DNA from: Deltaproteobacteria bacterium
GTDB taxonomy: Bacteria; Myxococcota; JACRCW01
Assembly (NCBI GenBank): GCA_016218805.1
Contig: JACRCW010000145.1
Span: forward strand, 1-42,156
DNA: 42,156 bases
Direction of reading: 5' to 3'
The position numbers and the translations under genes are program-made. Shown piece after piece: positions 1 to 9,400 of this stretch; the stretch's first letter is position 1, and each line of letters opens with the position of its first letter. Under the pieces are notes generated by a model. That model was given only the letters and a program-made list of their open reading frames with translations, made no database searches and was not told the origin of the DNA.

Positions 1-99
1 CCCAAGATCCGGAATCTCAGGCATCAACAGCGAGTCGAAAACTCCCCGTTGGAACAAGCCAAAACGCTGCTCAACTGAATTCTGTCGTCGGAAACCAAC

Positions 100-243
100 A
101 TGCCGCAGATCTTCTCAGACACAAAAGACTTTACACCACCGATCTCCGGCGGCTGGCCGCACGCCCGCCTCGACGAACTGCTGCCCCACATCTGGGCGAA
201 ATCCAATCCCCAGCACGTCAGGCCGCCGCCCGACGAACACTGA
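100..243 (+). pseudogene. Possible IS66-type transposase C-terminal remnant
   Basis: A 47-codon open frame from ATG 100 to TGA 241-243. Its second half contains GGWPHARLDELLPHIW, which resembles the end of IS66-family transposases (an RLDELLPWxW-like ending). The same frame is open from base 1 but is broken by a TGA at 76-78, so this is at most a decayed tail. Base composition here is visibly less GC-rich than the genes that follow, which fits a mobile-element origin. No terminal inverted repeat can be seen because the element runs off the window edge. The match rests on a short motif, so a chance resemblance is possible. Confidence 0.38.
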
Positions 244-307
244 CCAGACCACCCGAAGAGAACCGCCGACACTCCGCGCGCGCCACATCGTGCGTCGCTA
301 CGTCACG

Positions 308-510
308 CCCGTGGGACGGGCTTCGCCGGGCGGATACGACCGGCTTCGCCGGTCAGAGGCCGGGGAGGAGGCTTGTGCCTGCGGCCGGCAGGGACGCCGG
401 CCCAATGTGAAAGACCAGCACGGCGCACCACGGGGCTGCGCCGACGTGGTGCCCGCTCCCTGCGCGGGCGTGTCTCGGGTGGGATCCAGGCCGCGCCGCC
501 CTCGGGCGGC
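308..510. repeat. Cluster of GC-rich stem-loops (intergenic)
   Basis: At least six perfect short inverted repeats follow one another in about 200 bases. They are CCCGT/ACGGG (308-320), GACCGG/CCGGTC with a CTTCG loop (338-354), GGCCGGC/GCCGGCC (383-402), GCACCAC/GTGGTGC (425-452), GCCCGC/GCGGGC (451-469) and GCCGCC/GGCGGC (495-510). No credible gene covers the stretch; the open frames across it are low-complexity Arg/Pro/Gly strings. The density is above what even a GC-rich spacer usually shows. It could be a dispersed REP-like element or a structured transcript. Whether it recurs elsewhere in the genome cannot be seen here. Confidence 0.5.
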
Positions 511-515
511 ACGCG
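491..515 (-). terminator. Possible terminator hairpin of the nine-gene operon
   Basis: A strong stem (GCCGCC-CTCG-GGCGGC at 495-510, extended by flanking CGCG/CGCG around one bulged base) starts 4 bases after the stop codon of the last operon gene on the minus strand. There is no T-run, so it is not a classical intrinsic terminator. It could still stop or protect the 3' end of the long transcript. Confidence 0.4.
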
Positions 516-518
516 CCG

Positions 519-1289
519 TTACTGCTCGACGCAGTAGAGCGCGTAGGCGTAGGCGCAGGAATAGGAGCGGGCTTGGAGGGTCCACTCCCCGTCAACGGCG
601 GTGCTGCTGCCCACGAAAGAGACCTCGCCGCCACCTCCCATGCTCCAGTCCGCACAATTCTGGGTGGTGGACCGCGTCGTCCCATCCGGGTTGGTGTTGG
701 TGAAGGCAGCCCGGTTGCGTTGGCTCCCGAACTCGTCACGGTCGATGGGCGCGAGGAGCATTCCCCCGGTCAGGGACCGCCAACTGCCCGCGATGGCGAC
801 GCCGGTGGTGGTCTCGTAACGGCCCCGGTGGTGGGCCAGCCTGTCTGCGGCGCTCTGCGTGGAACTGCTGAGCCAGGCCTTCCACGTTCCCGGCAGCGCC
901 GCGGCGTCCGCCGCGGCCTGACAGATGCGGTCTGCACCCTCCAGGCCCCCGTACGACGTCGCATGGTCCAGGCTCGTGATGAAGACCCGCTTGGCGCCAT
1001 CGTGTGTGTTGTACGACGACACCCCGGACGTTGAGGATGACGCGCACTGTCCCGCAGCGCACAGATCGGATGAACTCCGGCTTTCCGCGCTGGAGGAACC
1101 CCGAGACGACGACCACCCGCCTGACGAGCTCGAAGACGAGGCCGGGTCGCAGTGCCCACGGTCGGTGTCACAGGTGCCACCACCTGCGCAGTCTCCGTCC
1201 GCCTGGCACTCGTCGACACGAAGGAGCGTACAGGCTGCCAGCGTCACCACTGCTGCCGTCAGCATGTGCAGCCGCAGGACCCGGAACAT
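519..1289 (-). CDS. Lipoprotein with Ser-rich linker and DUF1554-like C-terminal domain (operon gene I)
   Basis: A 256-aa exported lipoprotein. The signal peptide ends in the lipobox TLAAC with Cys20. A small Cys-rich module (about 28-50) and a Ser-rich linker (about 50-95) follow. A C-terminal domain (about 100-254) contains GGLEGADRICQAAAD and WKAWLSSS, typical of the DUF1554/endostatin-like fold of bacterial surface proteins. ATG 1289 is preferred over GTG 1313 because GAGGAG lies 7 bases before it, while the GTG has no such site and would add a polar stretch before the signal peptide. It is the last gene of the operon, 20 nt after gene H. The likely site is the outer membrane surface; a binding role is inferred from the fold and no ligand can be named. 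Confidence 0.8.
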   Translation of the reverse strand: MFRVLRLHMLTAAVVTLAACTLLRVDECQADGDCAGGGTCDTDRGHCDPASSSSSSGGWSSSRGSSSAESRSSSDLCAAGQCASSSTSGVSSYNTHDGAKRVFITSLDHATSYGGLEGADRICQAAADAAALPGTWKAWLSSSTQSAADRLAHHRGRYETTTGVAIAGSWRSLTGGMLLAPIDRDEFGSQRNRAAFTNTNPDGTTRSTTQNCADWSMGGGGEVSFVGSSTAVDGEWTLQARSYSCAYAYALYCVEQ

Positions 1290-1296
1290 GCGGATT

Positions 1297-1302
1297 CTCC
1301 TC
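1297..1302 (-). promoter_or_regulatory. Shine-Dalgarno site deciding the start of gene I
   Basis: GAGGAG on the minus strand with a 7-base spacer to ATG 1289. It decides against the longer GTG reading (1313), which would overlap the stop of gene H. Confidence 0.7.
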
Positions 1303-1309
1303 GTTGCGC

Positions 1310-2458
1310 TCACCTGGCAACCTCGACAATGACGAACTCCACCCGGCGGTTGGCCTCCCGGCCCTTGTCGTCATCATTGCTGGCAACGGGATTGGCCGCG
1401 CCGCGGCCCACTGCGTCCAGCCGGCCGGGATCAACTCCTCCCTGATTGACGAGGAAATCCCGGACGGCGGTCGCTCGATCGCGACTCAGCTTCACGTTGA
1501 ATGCTTCGCTGCCCGTGGTGTCCGTGAATCCTTCGACGCGCAGCTTCCGGATATCGGTCCGGCAGCGAAGAGTCAGCGCGACCTGGTCCAGCAGGTTGGT
1601 CGACGAGCCCAGGATCGTGGAGGTCTCGGGAGCGAACTGGACCTTGGTGGGAATCTCGATCTGGTCGCCACGGATGGCAACCGCGAGGTTCGCCGGGACC
1701 ATGCAGCGGGGATCCAGTGTCTCCGATGAGTGCGCGCCCCCGCCCGGGCACCCACCGTTCCCCGGCCCCCCCGCTTCGTTGGGACACCGGTCGATGTTGT
1801 CGGCGAGACCGTCATGGTCCGCGTCCCCGCTTGCCGCCGGACACCCGTGTTCCCCGGCCGGGCCGGCTTCCGAGGGACAGCGGTCCCCGTCGTCCGGGAC
1901 GCCGTCTCCATCCCCATCCGCCACCACGGGTGCGGGCGGCGGCGGGGCTGGGCACGGGACGGGCGCCGTCTCGGTCGACGGGCGCTCCATGACGGCGCGT
2001 TGGTCCACCACCGGGGGAAGGAAGACGCGCACGGCCGCGGCGGCGCCCAGGAGCGCCGTAGCGACGACGAGGAGCCCCAGGCCCAGCACGGCGACCAGCG
2101 GTCCGACGACGAGCAGCGAGAACGCGAGCAGGACCCGCGCCTGGGCGAGGTCGCCCGGCTCGCCGGGGAACGCGCGCGGCGCCCCGTTGGGCCAGCGGGG
2201 AGTCAACGCCGACCCGGCAAGTCCCGCCGCGCCCACGCCCAATCCGCCGGCAACGTAGAGAGTGCCGAGCGGCATGATGGCCAGCCCCGCAGTCGCCAAT
2301 GGCACCGGCGAGTGTTCGATCAGGTGGCGCACCGACGACGACGGACGCGCGCGCGTCGTGGAGGGCTCGCGCGGCGCGTCGGCGTGACTGGGAAACGCCC
2401 ACAGCGCGACCGCAATCACCAGGACCGCCGCTCCAAGAACGGACGAACTCGGACTCAT
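1310..2458 (-). CDS. OmpA-family peptidoglycan-binding protein with membrane hairpin and thrombospondin-3 repeats (operon gene H)
   Basis: 382 aa. The order is: signal peptide (about 1-27), two hydrophobic segments (about 50-85 and 105-150), a Pro-rich stretch, two thrombospondin type-3 calcium repeats (about 180-245, each with a DxDxDG...DxDRCP pattern), and an OmpA C-terminal domain (about 270-380). The last contains VEGFTDTTGS and LSRDRATAVRDFL, ends in GREANRRVEF, and matches the peptidoglycan-binding signature. A membrane hairpin before the OmpA domain suggests an inner-membrane anchor reaching the cell wall, unlike a classical OmpA barrel. A strong site AAGGAGGT precedes ATG 2458. The start overlaps the stop of gene G by 4 nt (ATGA), so the two are probably translationally coupled. 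Its likely job is to tie the operon's surface assembly to the cell wall. Confidence 0.88.
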   Translation of the reverse strand: MSPSSSVLGAAVLVIAVALWAFPSHADAPREPSTTRARPSSSVRHLIEHSPVPLATAGLAIMPLGTLYVAGGLGVGAAGLAGSALTPRWPNGAPRAFPGEPGDLAQARVLLAFSLLVVGPLVAVLGLGLLVVATALLGAAAAVRVFLPPVVDQRAVMERPSTETAPVPCPAPPPPAPVVADGDGDGVPDDGDRCPSEAGPAGEHGCPAASGDADHDGLADNIDRCPNEAGGPGNGGCPGGGAHSSETLDPRCMVPANLAVAIRGDQIEIPTKVQFAPETSTILGSSTNLLDQVALTLRCRTDIRKLRVEGFTDTTGSEAFNVKLSRDRATAVRDFLVNQGGVDPGRLDAVGRGAANPVASNDDDKGREANRRVEFVIVEVAR

Positions 2459-3453
2459 GGCGCCCCACCTCCTTGGCTGCCACCACGTCGAGGCGATGGG
2501 TTTCTTGTTGAGGCGAGATCCGGCGGGGAGGCAGCCACCGGGGGTTGCGCGGGCATTTGGCCCAGCGCGTTGCGGACGTCCGCGACGCGCAGTGGCGGCT
2601 CACCGCGAGACGGCGCGACTTCCACGTACCGGGCCAACAGGCCGCGGCCTTCAGACGGATTCTGCCCGTTCAGCAGCAGCCCCCCCAATCCGTAGAGCGC
2701 GGCCGGCAGGTCCGGGTCCTGCTTGAGCGCTTCGCGGAATGCGCTCTCAGCGTCGTTGGGGCGACCCGCCCGGGCAGAAACGGTGCCCAGCGCCACCTGC
2801 AACCGCAGACCTCCGCCCAGTGTCATTCCATCGCGTAGAACCTGAATGGCCTCGTCGTGGGCTCCCCGGCGTGACAGCAACACCGCGAGCATCTCGCGCG
2901 CCGGCACGTGACGAGGGTCCACCTTGACCACGGTGCGCAGGGACGCATCCGCCTCGCCGGTCTTCCCAGACTGCTCCAGCACCTGCGCCATGAAGAACAA
3001 TGCCGGCACAAACTCAGCATGCGCCGCCAGCGCCTTGCGGTATTCGCTCACGGCCTCGTCCCGCCTGCCCGCGCGAGCCAGCAGGTTCCCCCTTGCCGTG
3101 AGCGACAGGTGCGCGTTCTCCGCCTGGCGCGGCGCCAGCACGTCCAGCGTGTAATCCAGCTCGTTGATGTTCGCGTCGCTGATGGCTTCCGGCGTCTGGG
3201 CTACCACGGCAACCGCCGCGAGGTCCGCTCGCAGCGACGCATCTTCGTTCGCGGGCACCAGCGTCCGCGCCCGCTGGAACGCGGTGTGCGCGCGCACATA
3301 GTTGCCCTCGTCAAACAGCGCGCGCCCCCGACGCATGTGCTCCTCGAACAGCGGTCCGGTCTCTGGCGCGGGACGACTCCCACACGCCAGGCCCAGGGCC
3401 CAGATTCCCGCCGTGGCCCACCGGAGGGCCCCGTCCCGAGTCAGGGTGCGCAT
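2455..3453 (-). CDS. TPR-repeat lipoprotein (operon gene G)
   Basis: 332 aa. A lipoprotein signal ends in LGLAC (Cys24). About six tetratricopeptide-like repeats follow (about 45-290), for example ARGNLLARAGRRDEAVSEYRKA and similar helix pairs with the A/G/Y/F/P spacing. The tail is polar and Pro-rich. ATG 3453 is chosen because it begins a proper signal peptide; an upstream TTG (3519) would add 22 polar residues. The start lies 13 nt inside the end of gene F and has no strong Shine-Dalgarno site, so translation probably depends on coupling to F. TPR lipoproteins act as protein-protein scaffolds at the inner face of the outer membrane, as PilF/PilW-type proteins do. A similar assembly role is inferred here. 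Confidence 0.82.
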   Translation of the reverse strand: MRTLTRDGALRWATAGIWALGLACGSRPAPETGPLFEEHMRRGRALFDEGNYVRAHTAFQRARTLVPANEDASLRADLAAVAVVAQTPEAISDANINELDYTLDVLAPRQAENAHLSLTARGNLLARAGRRDEAVSEYRKALAAHAEFVPALFFMAQVLEQSGKTGEADASLRTVVKVDPRHVPAREMLAVLLSRRGAHDEAIQVLRDGMTLGGGLRLQVALGTVSARAGRPNDAESAFREALKQDPDLPAALYGLGGLLLNGQNPSEGRGLLARYVEVAPSRGEPPLRVADVRNALGQMPAQPPVAASPPDLASTRNPSPRRGGSQGGGAP

Positions 3454-6400
3454 CGATTGGCCACGCACTGAATGCTCCGGCAATCCGCGGCAATGCCGCA
3501 AGTCTGGCCGGTTCCACAAGGCCGGCAGGACCCGCCGCAGTCAACATCCGCCTCGTCGTCGTCCCGCGCGCCGTTGCCGCAGGACGGCTGGGCGTCCCTG
3601 ACAAAGACGCTGAACGATGCGAGCTCCGGATGCTCCAGCGGAACTCCGCATTTCACCACGTAGTCCGCCATGCCCCAATCCGTCCCATCCGCGGGGTCCC
3701 CGTCCTGGCCGCGGTCCGTGAAGTCCACCGTGAAGTCTCCCGCATCACCGCATGCGTCCTCCCCTTCCAGGTAGCTTGACAGGTACGGCGACCCGCGCGG
3801 CAGCAGGCGGTGCGCCACGTTGTCGCGCCGCTTCGGCTCGGGAAGCGAGAAGCCACCGCCATTGGCGTCATTGAAGCAACTCTGCGCATCGGTGCCCGTG
3901 GTGATGACGCGGTACCAGTCCACTCCGTAGAAGCTTAGGTCCACCGTCGGGGTCACGCTCGTGGCGACCGCGCTGCAGACGAAGCGGACGTCACCGTGAA
4001 TCACCCGGTCATCACGCATGCCGTTCCAGACGCCGCTGTGACCGCCGGTCGGCGCGGGCCGCGCCAGGTCCGCGTCGTAGGCGGCCGCCTGGTCCAGGAG
4101 CGCCGCACCCAGCGACGACGCGACCAGCGTCCATCCGCCATCGTCCGTGTCCATGTCGCAGTACACCGGCACCGCGCCCCCGCCGTTGGGCGGCGCGATT
4201 TGATAGGTACCGCTGCCCCGCGCGGGATTGGTCCGCGGAAGTTCCGCGCATGAGTGCAGGACGCGACACGTGGACGCATCACAGGCCCCGGCCTGGCAGT
4301 CCGCGGCGGTGGCGCACCGCCCTCCACCGGCGCAGGGCGAGCACCGTGAGCCTCCGCAGTCGACGTCGGTCTCTCCAGCGGCGCTGTCCAACTGGCCGTT
4401 GCCGCACGGCTCGGGAATACAGACGGCGCTGCATGCTCGCGATTCGCAGTCCAGGTCGACGTTGCAGGCCCGTCCCAGGTCGCACGGGCCGCAGGTGCCA
4501 CCGCAGTCCACGGCGGTCTCGTCACCGTCGAGCGAACCGTCCACGCAGGTGGCCGACCGACAGGCGCCGGCACCGCACACGCCGCTGGAGCAGTCTCCGG
4601 AGGCTGTGCACGGCGCGCCCACCGGACACGTGGACCCGCAGTTGCCTCCGCAGTCAAGCCCGGTCTCGTCACCGTTGCGGATACCGTCGTCACAGCGCGG
4701 CCGCGCGCACAGTCCCCGCGTGCACACGCCGCTGCTGCACTCCGACGCAATCGTGCAGGCCGCGGGACACGGCACACACGAACCCCCGCAATCAACGGCC
4801 AGCTCAGCGCCGTCCAGGATCCCGTCGCGGCAGGCGTCCGGCGTCTCGCGCAGCCAGATGAACCACGCGCCGTCTGTGGAGTAGGCATCGCCGCACTTGT
4901 ACAGCCCGCCGGCCGCGCCCCAATCCGTACCGTCCAGCGGGTTTCCGTCCAATCCCGCGTCGTCAAAGTCCACGGTGAAACTCGCCGTATCGCCGCAGGC
5001 CGCTTCGCCGGTGAGGGCTCCGGACTGGTACGCCACTCCCGCCGCGCGCACGTCACCGGTCCGGTTGTCCTGGCGCGCCGGCGGTTCGCTGTGCAGCGCG
5101 CCCGCGGCCTCGAAGCAGCTGTCCGCGTCCGCTCCCGCGGTGATGGCCTGGTACCAACTCACTCCGTAGAACGTGAGATCCACGGCATCACCCGCATCCG
5201 CCTGGTGCTTCCTGCAGGTGAAGCGCAGGTCGGCGGCCCGGTCTCCCGCCGTCGCGCGCAGCCCGTCCCACACGCCCGCGCGGACGGAGACCGGCAGGGT
5301 CCCAGCGAGCTCCGCATGGTAGCCGATGGCCTGGTCCGCGGGGGGAGCGTTGGCCGTCGACGCCACGAGCGTCCAGGCCCCGCCGCTCGTCATCATGTCG
5401 CACCAGACGCGGACCGGTGTGGCGGTCCCAACGGGCTGCAGCAGGTATGCGCCGGAGTCTGCCCGCGGGTCGCCGGCGAGGATGGCGCGACAGCTCGGCG
5501 GGTATTCGCAGAAACCGAGGTGGCACGAGTGCGTGTCGCAGTCCGCCGCTTCCGAACAGGACCGGTCCACCGCACACGGCGGGCATGAACCGCCGCAATC
5601 CACGTCCGTCTCCGTTCCGTCCAGCCGATGGTTGATGCACGTGTTCACGACGCACGAGCCCGCCGCGCATAGGTTGGCACCACAGTCCGCGTTCACCGCG
5701 CACCGCTGACCCAGAGCGCACTGCGAACAGGTGCCACCGCAGTCGCGGTCCGTCTCCACGCCGTTGGTCGTGCCGTCGTCGCACTGGGGCGCGGCACAGC
5801 TTCCCGTGCCTCCCGTCGTCGTCGTGCACACGTGGCTGGTACAGTCGCCCCCGAGCCGGCAGGTGTTTCCGGCCGGACACGCCGGACAGCTGCCGCCACA
5901 ATCCACGTCGGTCTCGGTGCCGTTGGCCGCCTGGTCCTCGCACGTCGGTTCCGCACAAACGGCCAGGAGCGCGTCGCAGCGCTGGCTGTCACAATCCAAT
6001 CCCACGGCGCATTGCTGCCCGGGCGCGCACGCGGCGCAGGTGGTGCCGCCGCAGTCAACGTCCGCCTCGTCACCGTTCTTCACGCCGTCAAGGCACGTGG
6101 GCGCGGCGCACACCGCGCCGGGGAGGCAGATGCCGCTTGCACAATCCCGCGCGACCTCGCACGGACGGTCGCTGGCGCATCCCGGGCAATCCGGCCCCCC
6201 GCAGTCCACGTCCGTTTCACCGCCATTCCTCATCCCATCCGAACACGTCGGCGCGTTGCACGTGCGCCGTCCGGCGACCTCGGCTCCGCAGGCGCCGCTG
6301 GCACAATCCCCGTCGGAGACACAGGTTCTTCCAGCGGTACACGCCGGGCAGCTGCCGCCACCGCAGTCCGTGTCCGTCTCGGAGCCGTTTTGGGTCCAAT

Positions 6401-9400
6401 CGTCGCACTGGGCGCGCTGGCAGATGCCCACGCCGCCCACCACCAGACACACTTTGCTCTGGCACTCCGAGCTCGCGCGACAATGGCGCAGGTCCGCACA
6501 CGGCGGGCATGCCGCGCCGGTGTACACGCCGCCACAGTCGACGTCGCCCTCGTCGCTGTTCATCACGCCGTCATCGCACGTCGGGTCCGCGCACGTTCCC
6601 GAGCCGCCGTCTGCCGCTGGCCGGCAGACGCCGCTCACGCAATCCGCTGCGCCGTTGCACGCCCTTCCCGAAGCGCAAGGGACACAGGCGCCGCCGCAGT
6701 CCACGTCGCTCTCATCGCCGTTGGTGCGCGCATCCGCGCACGTCGGCAGCACACACGTGGGCGCCGGCGGTGCGCCGCCATCCGTGGCCGCCTGGAAACA
6801 CTCGCCGGTGCCGCAGTCCGCGCGGGTGGCGCACGTGGCGCCCTCTGGGCAGGGGCGCGTGGTGCACGACTCGCCGCAGTCCACGTCCGTTTCGCGTCCG
6901 TTCCGGACCTGGTCCTCGCACGAAGGCGCAGCGCAGTAACCGGATACGCAGACCCCATCCTGGCAATCGGCACCGAAGAAGCACGGGGCGCCCTGCGCGC
7001 ACCCTGCGCATGATCCGCCACAGTCTGCGGCGGATTCGCGGCCATTCAGGACGCCGTCATCGCAAGCGGGCGGAGCGCAGCGTTGGCCAGCGCCGCACAC
7101 GCTGCTGCTGCAGTCCGCGCCCTGAGTGCAATGCGATCCGTCCGCGCAGCGACCGCACGCGCCGCCACAGTCCAGATCACTCTCGTTGCCGTCCTGGACG
7201 CCATTCCTGCACGGCGGCAGCACACACGTGCCGGCGAGACTGCACACCGCGGTCAGGCAATCCGTGTCGACGCGGCAGCCGCTTCCTTCAGAACACAGCG
7301 GGCAATCAGGGCTCCCGCCGCAGTCCAGGTCCGTTTCCGCTCCGTTCATGACGCCGTCGCCGCACGTCGGCTCGGTGCACACGCCCGCGGAGCACACGCC
7401 CTCCACGCAGTCGGCGCCGAGCACGCAGCCGCGGCCGCGGCCGCACTTGCCACAGGACCCACCACAGTCAGCGTCGGACTCGGTTCCATTGCGCACCGTG
7501 TCCGTGCACGTGGGCGCGACGCACGCGCCCGCTTCGCAGATCGAGTTGATGCAGTCACCACCGCGGGCACAGGGGCCACGCGTCGGACACCCCGGACAGG
7601 AACCGCCTCCGCAATCGATCCCCGTTTCGCTTCCGTTCAGCAGGCCGTCCAGGCACGTCGCCACCGAGCAGACACCGGAGGCGCACACACCCGACTGGCA
7701 GTCTCCGGGCACCACGCACGCCTGCCCCATTGAACAGCGCGCGCAGGCGCCACCGCAGTCCATTCCCGTTTCCGTCCCCGGGTCATGGACGCCGTTGGCG
7801 CACGTCAACGCGCGGCAGGTGAGTTCCTGGCACAGGGCGCTCTGGCAATCCGCGGCGATCGCGCAAGGCGCGCCCTCTCCACACGGCAGGCACGACCCGC
7901 CGCAGTCCACCGCCAGCTCGTCACCGTCGAGCTCGCCATCCGCGCAATTGACGGGCAGGCACCGCCCAGAAACGCACTGGCCGCTCGCGCAATCCGCGTC
8001 ATCGAAGCACGTCCTTGCGCCGGGGCAACGCTCGCACGGCCCACCGCAATCCACGTCCGTCTCACCCGGATCGGAGGAGCCCACACTCGGGTCGAGCGCT
8101 CCGTTGTGACACAGCGAGCAACCGTACACGTCCACGTGGGTTCCCACGTGCTCGGCGGGACAGCGGTCCACGCCGTCCCTAAATCCGTCCCCATCGGTGT
8201 CCGCATTGGCCGGGTCCGTGCCCAGCGCGGTCTCGTCCAGGTCCGCCAGTCCGTCACCATCGGTGTCCACGCGGAACACGAACGGGACGGATTCCACGCC
8301 ATCCACCACCAGCCGGACCGTCCCGTCCTGCGCGCCGGGCGGCACCAGGAATGAGACGGAGACCTTGCTCTGGCCGGTCGCCGCCACGTGGGCCGCTCCC
8401 ACCCACGCTTCCACCGACGCTGCCGGACCCAAGCGATGCCCGTACACCGTGACGGCCGCGCCGGGCGCGGCCATGGCCGGGTCCGTTCCCACGACTCGCG
8501 GCGCCCGTTCGCCCGGCAGCACCAGGACGTCGGCGCGGTCCTCATCGCCATCGTGGGTGGCGCCCAGCTGCACCGCGCGGATGTCCAAGCGCGACACCCG
8601 GTCCAGCGCCGGCAGGTCCACCAGCAGCTCGTCGCCATCGCCTTCGCCCACCGTGTGGCCCACCTCGTCCAGCACCACGAGACGCAGCGTGGCCCCACCT
8701 TCGCCCCGCGCCTGCACCCGAAGCGGCGAGGCATTTGCCTGGAACCTGCTCGACACCGCCGACGTGTCGTCGTTGTCCGGCCAGGCGAATGGTGCGACGG
8801 CCACGGAGGCTGGCCAACGGGAATCCGCGGCGCTGCCCACGTGCATCACCGCGATCCCGTCGACCGCCACCTCCGCTGCCAGCGCGTCGGAAACGGTGGA
8901 GCCGTGTGGGGCCAACTCGATGATCAGCGGGATCGCATCGCGCCGCGCACGTGCGCCCACCAGTTCATCCACCGCAACACGGACGCCGTCTTCCAGGTTC
9001 AGCGCACCCTCGGGGTCACGCAACGACGGGTCAGCCAACCGCCCGGCAACAGCACCGAGATCCGCGTTCAGGCTTTCCGCCAGCGCCGCCACCTCGGCGA
9101 CGAACACCACCGCGACGCGGTTGTCGCCGGCCGCCGCCTGCTGTCCCAGCGCGGTCAACAACGCCTGGGCCCGGGCAACCTGGCCAGCGATTTCCACGTG
9201 CGTGTACGCCTGCGAACGGTGAAGGATGATCGCCACGTCGTGCTTGCCGGAAGACACCACCGCGCCGTCGGGTGGTGATGCCAGGAACACCACCTGGCCG
9301 CCATTGTCCACAGCCTCATGACGCCATGGCGCGGAGCACTGGCACGACGAGGCCGCCAGCAAGGCAAGACACGGCGCGAGGGCGGGGCGTTGACGACGAT

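Noticed and set aside
3530..8056. Evenly spaced DNA repeats as a possible CRISPR array
   Set aside because: Units are about 153 nt, diverged and coding in one frame throughout. There are no short identical repeats and no cas genes.
5731..8109. Long plus-strand open frames (400 aa class) across the cysteine repeats
   Set aside because: They are antisense shadows of gene F. The periodic Ser/Pro/Gln or Arg-rich text mirrors the DCGG repeat, and there is no start site or domain.
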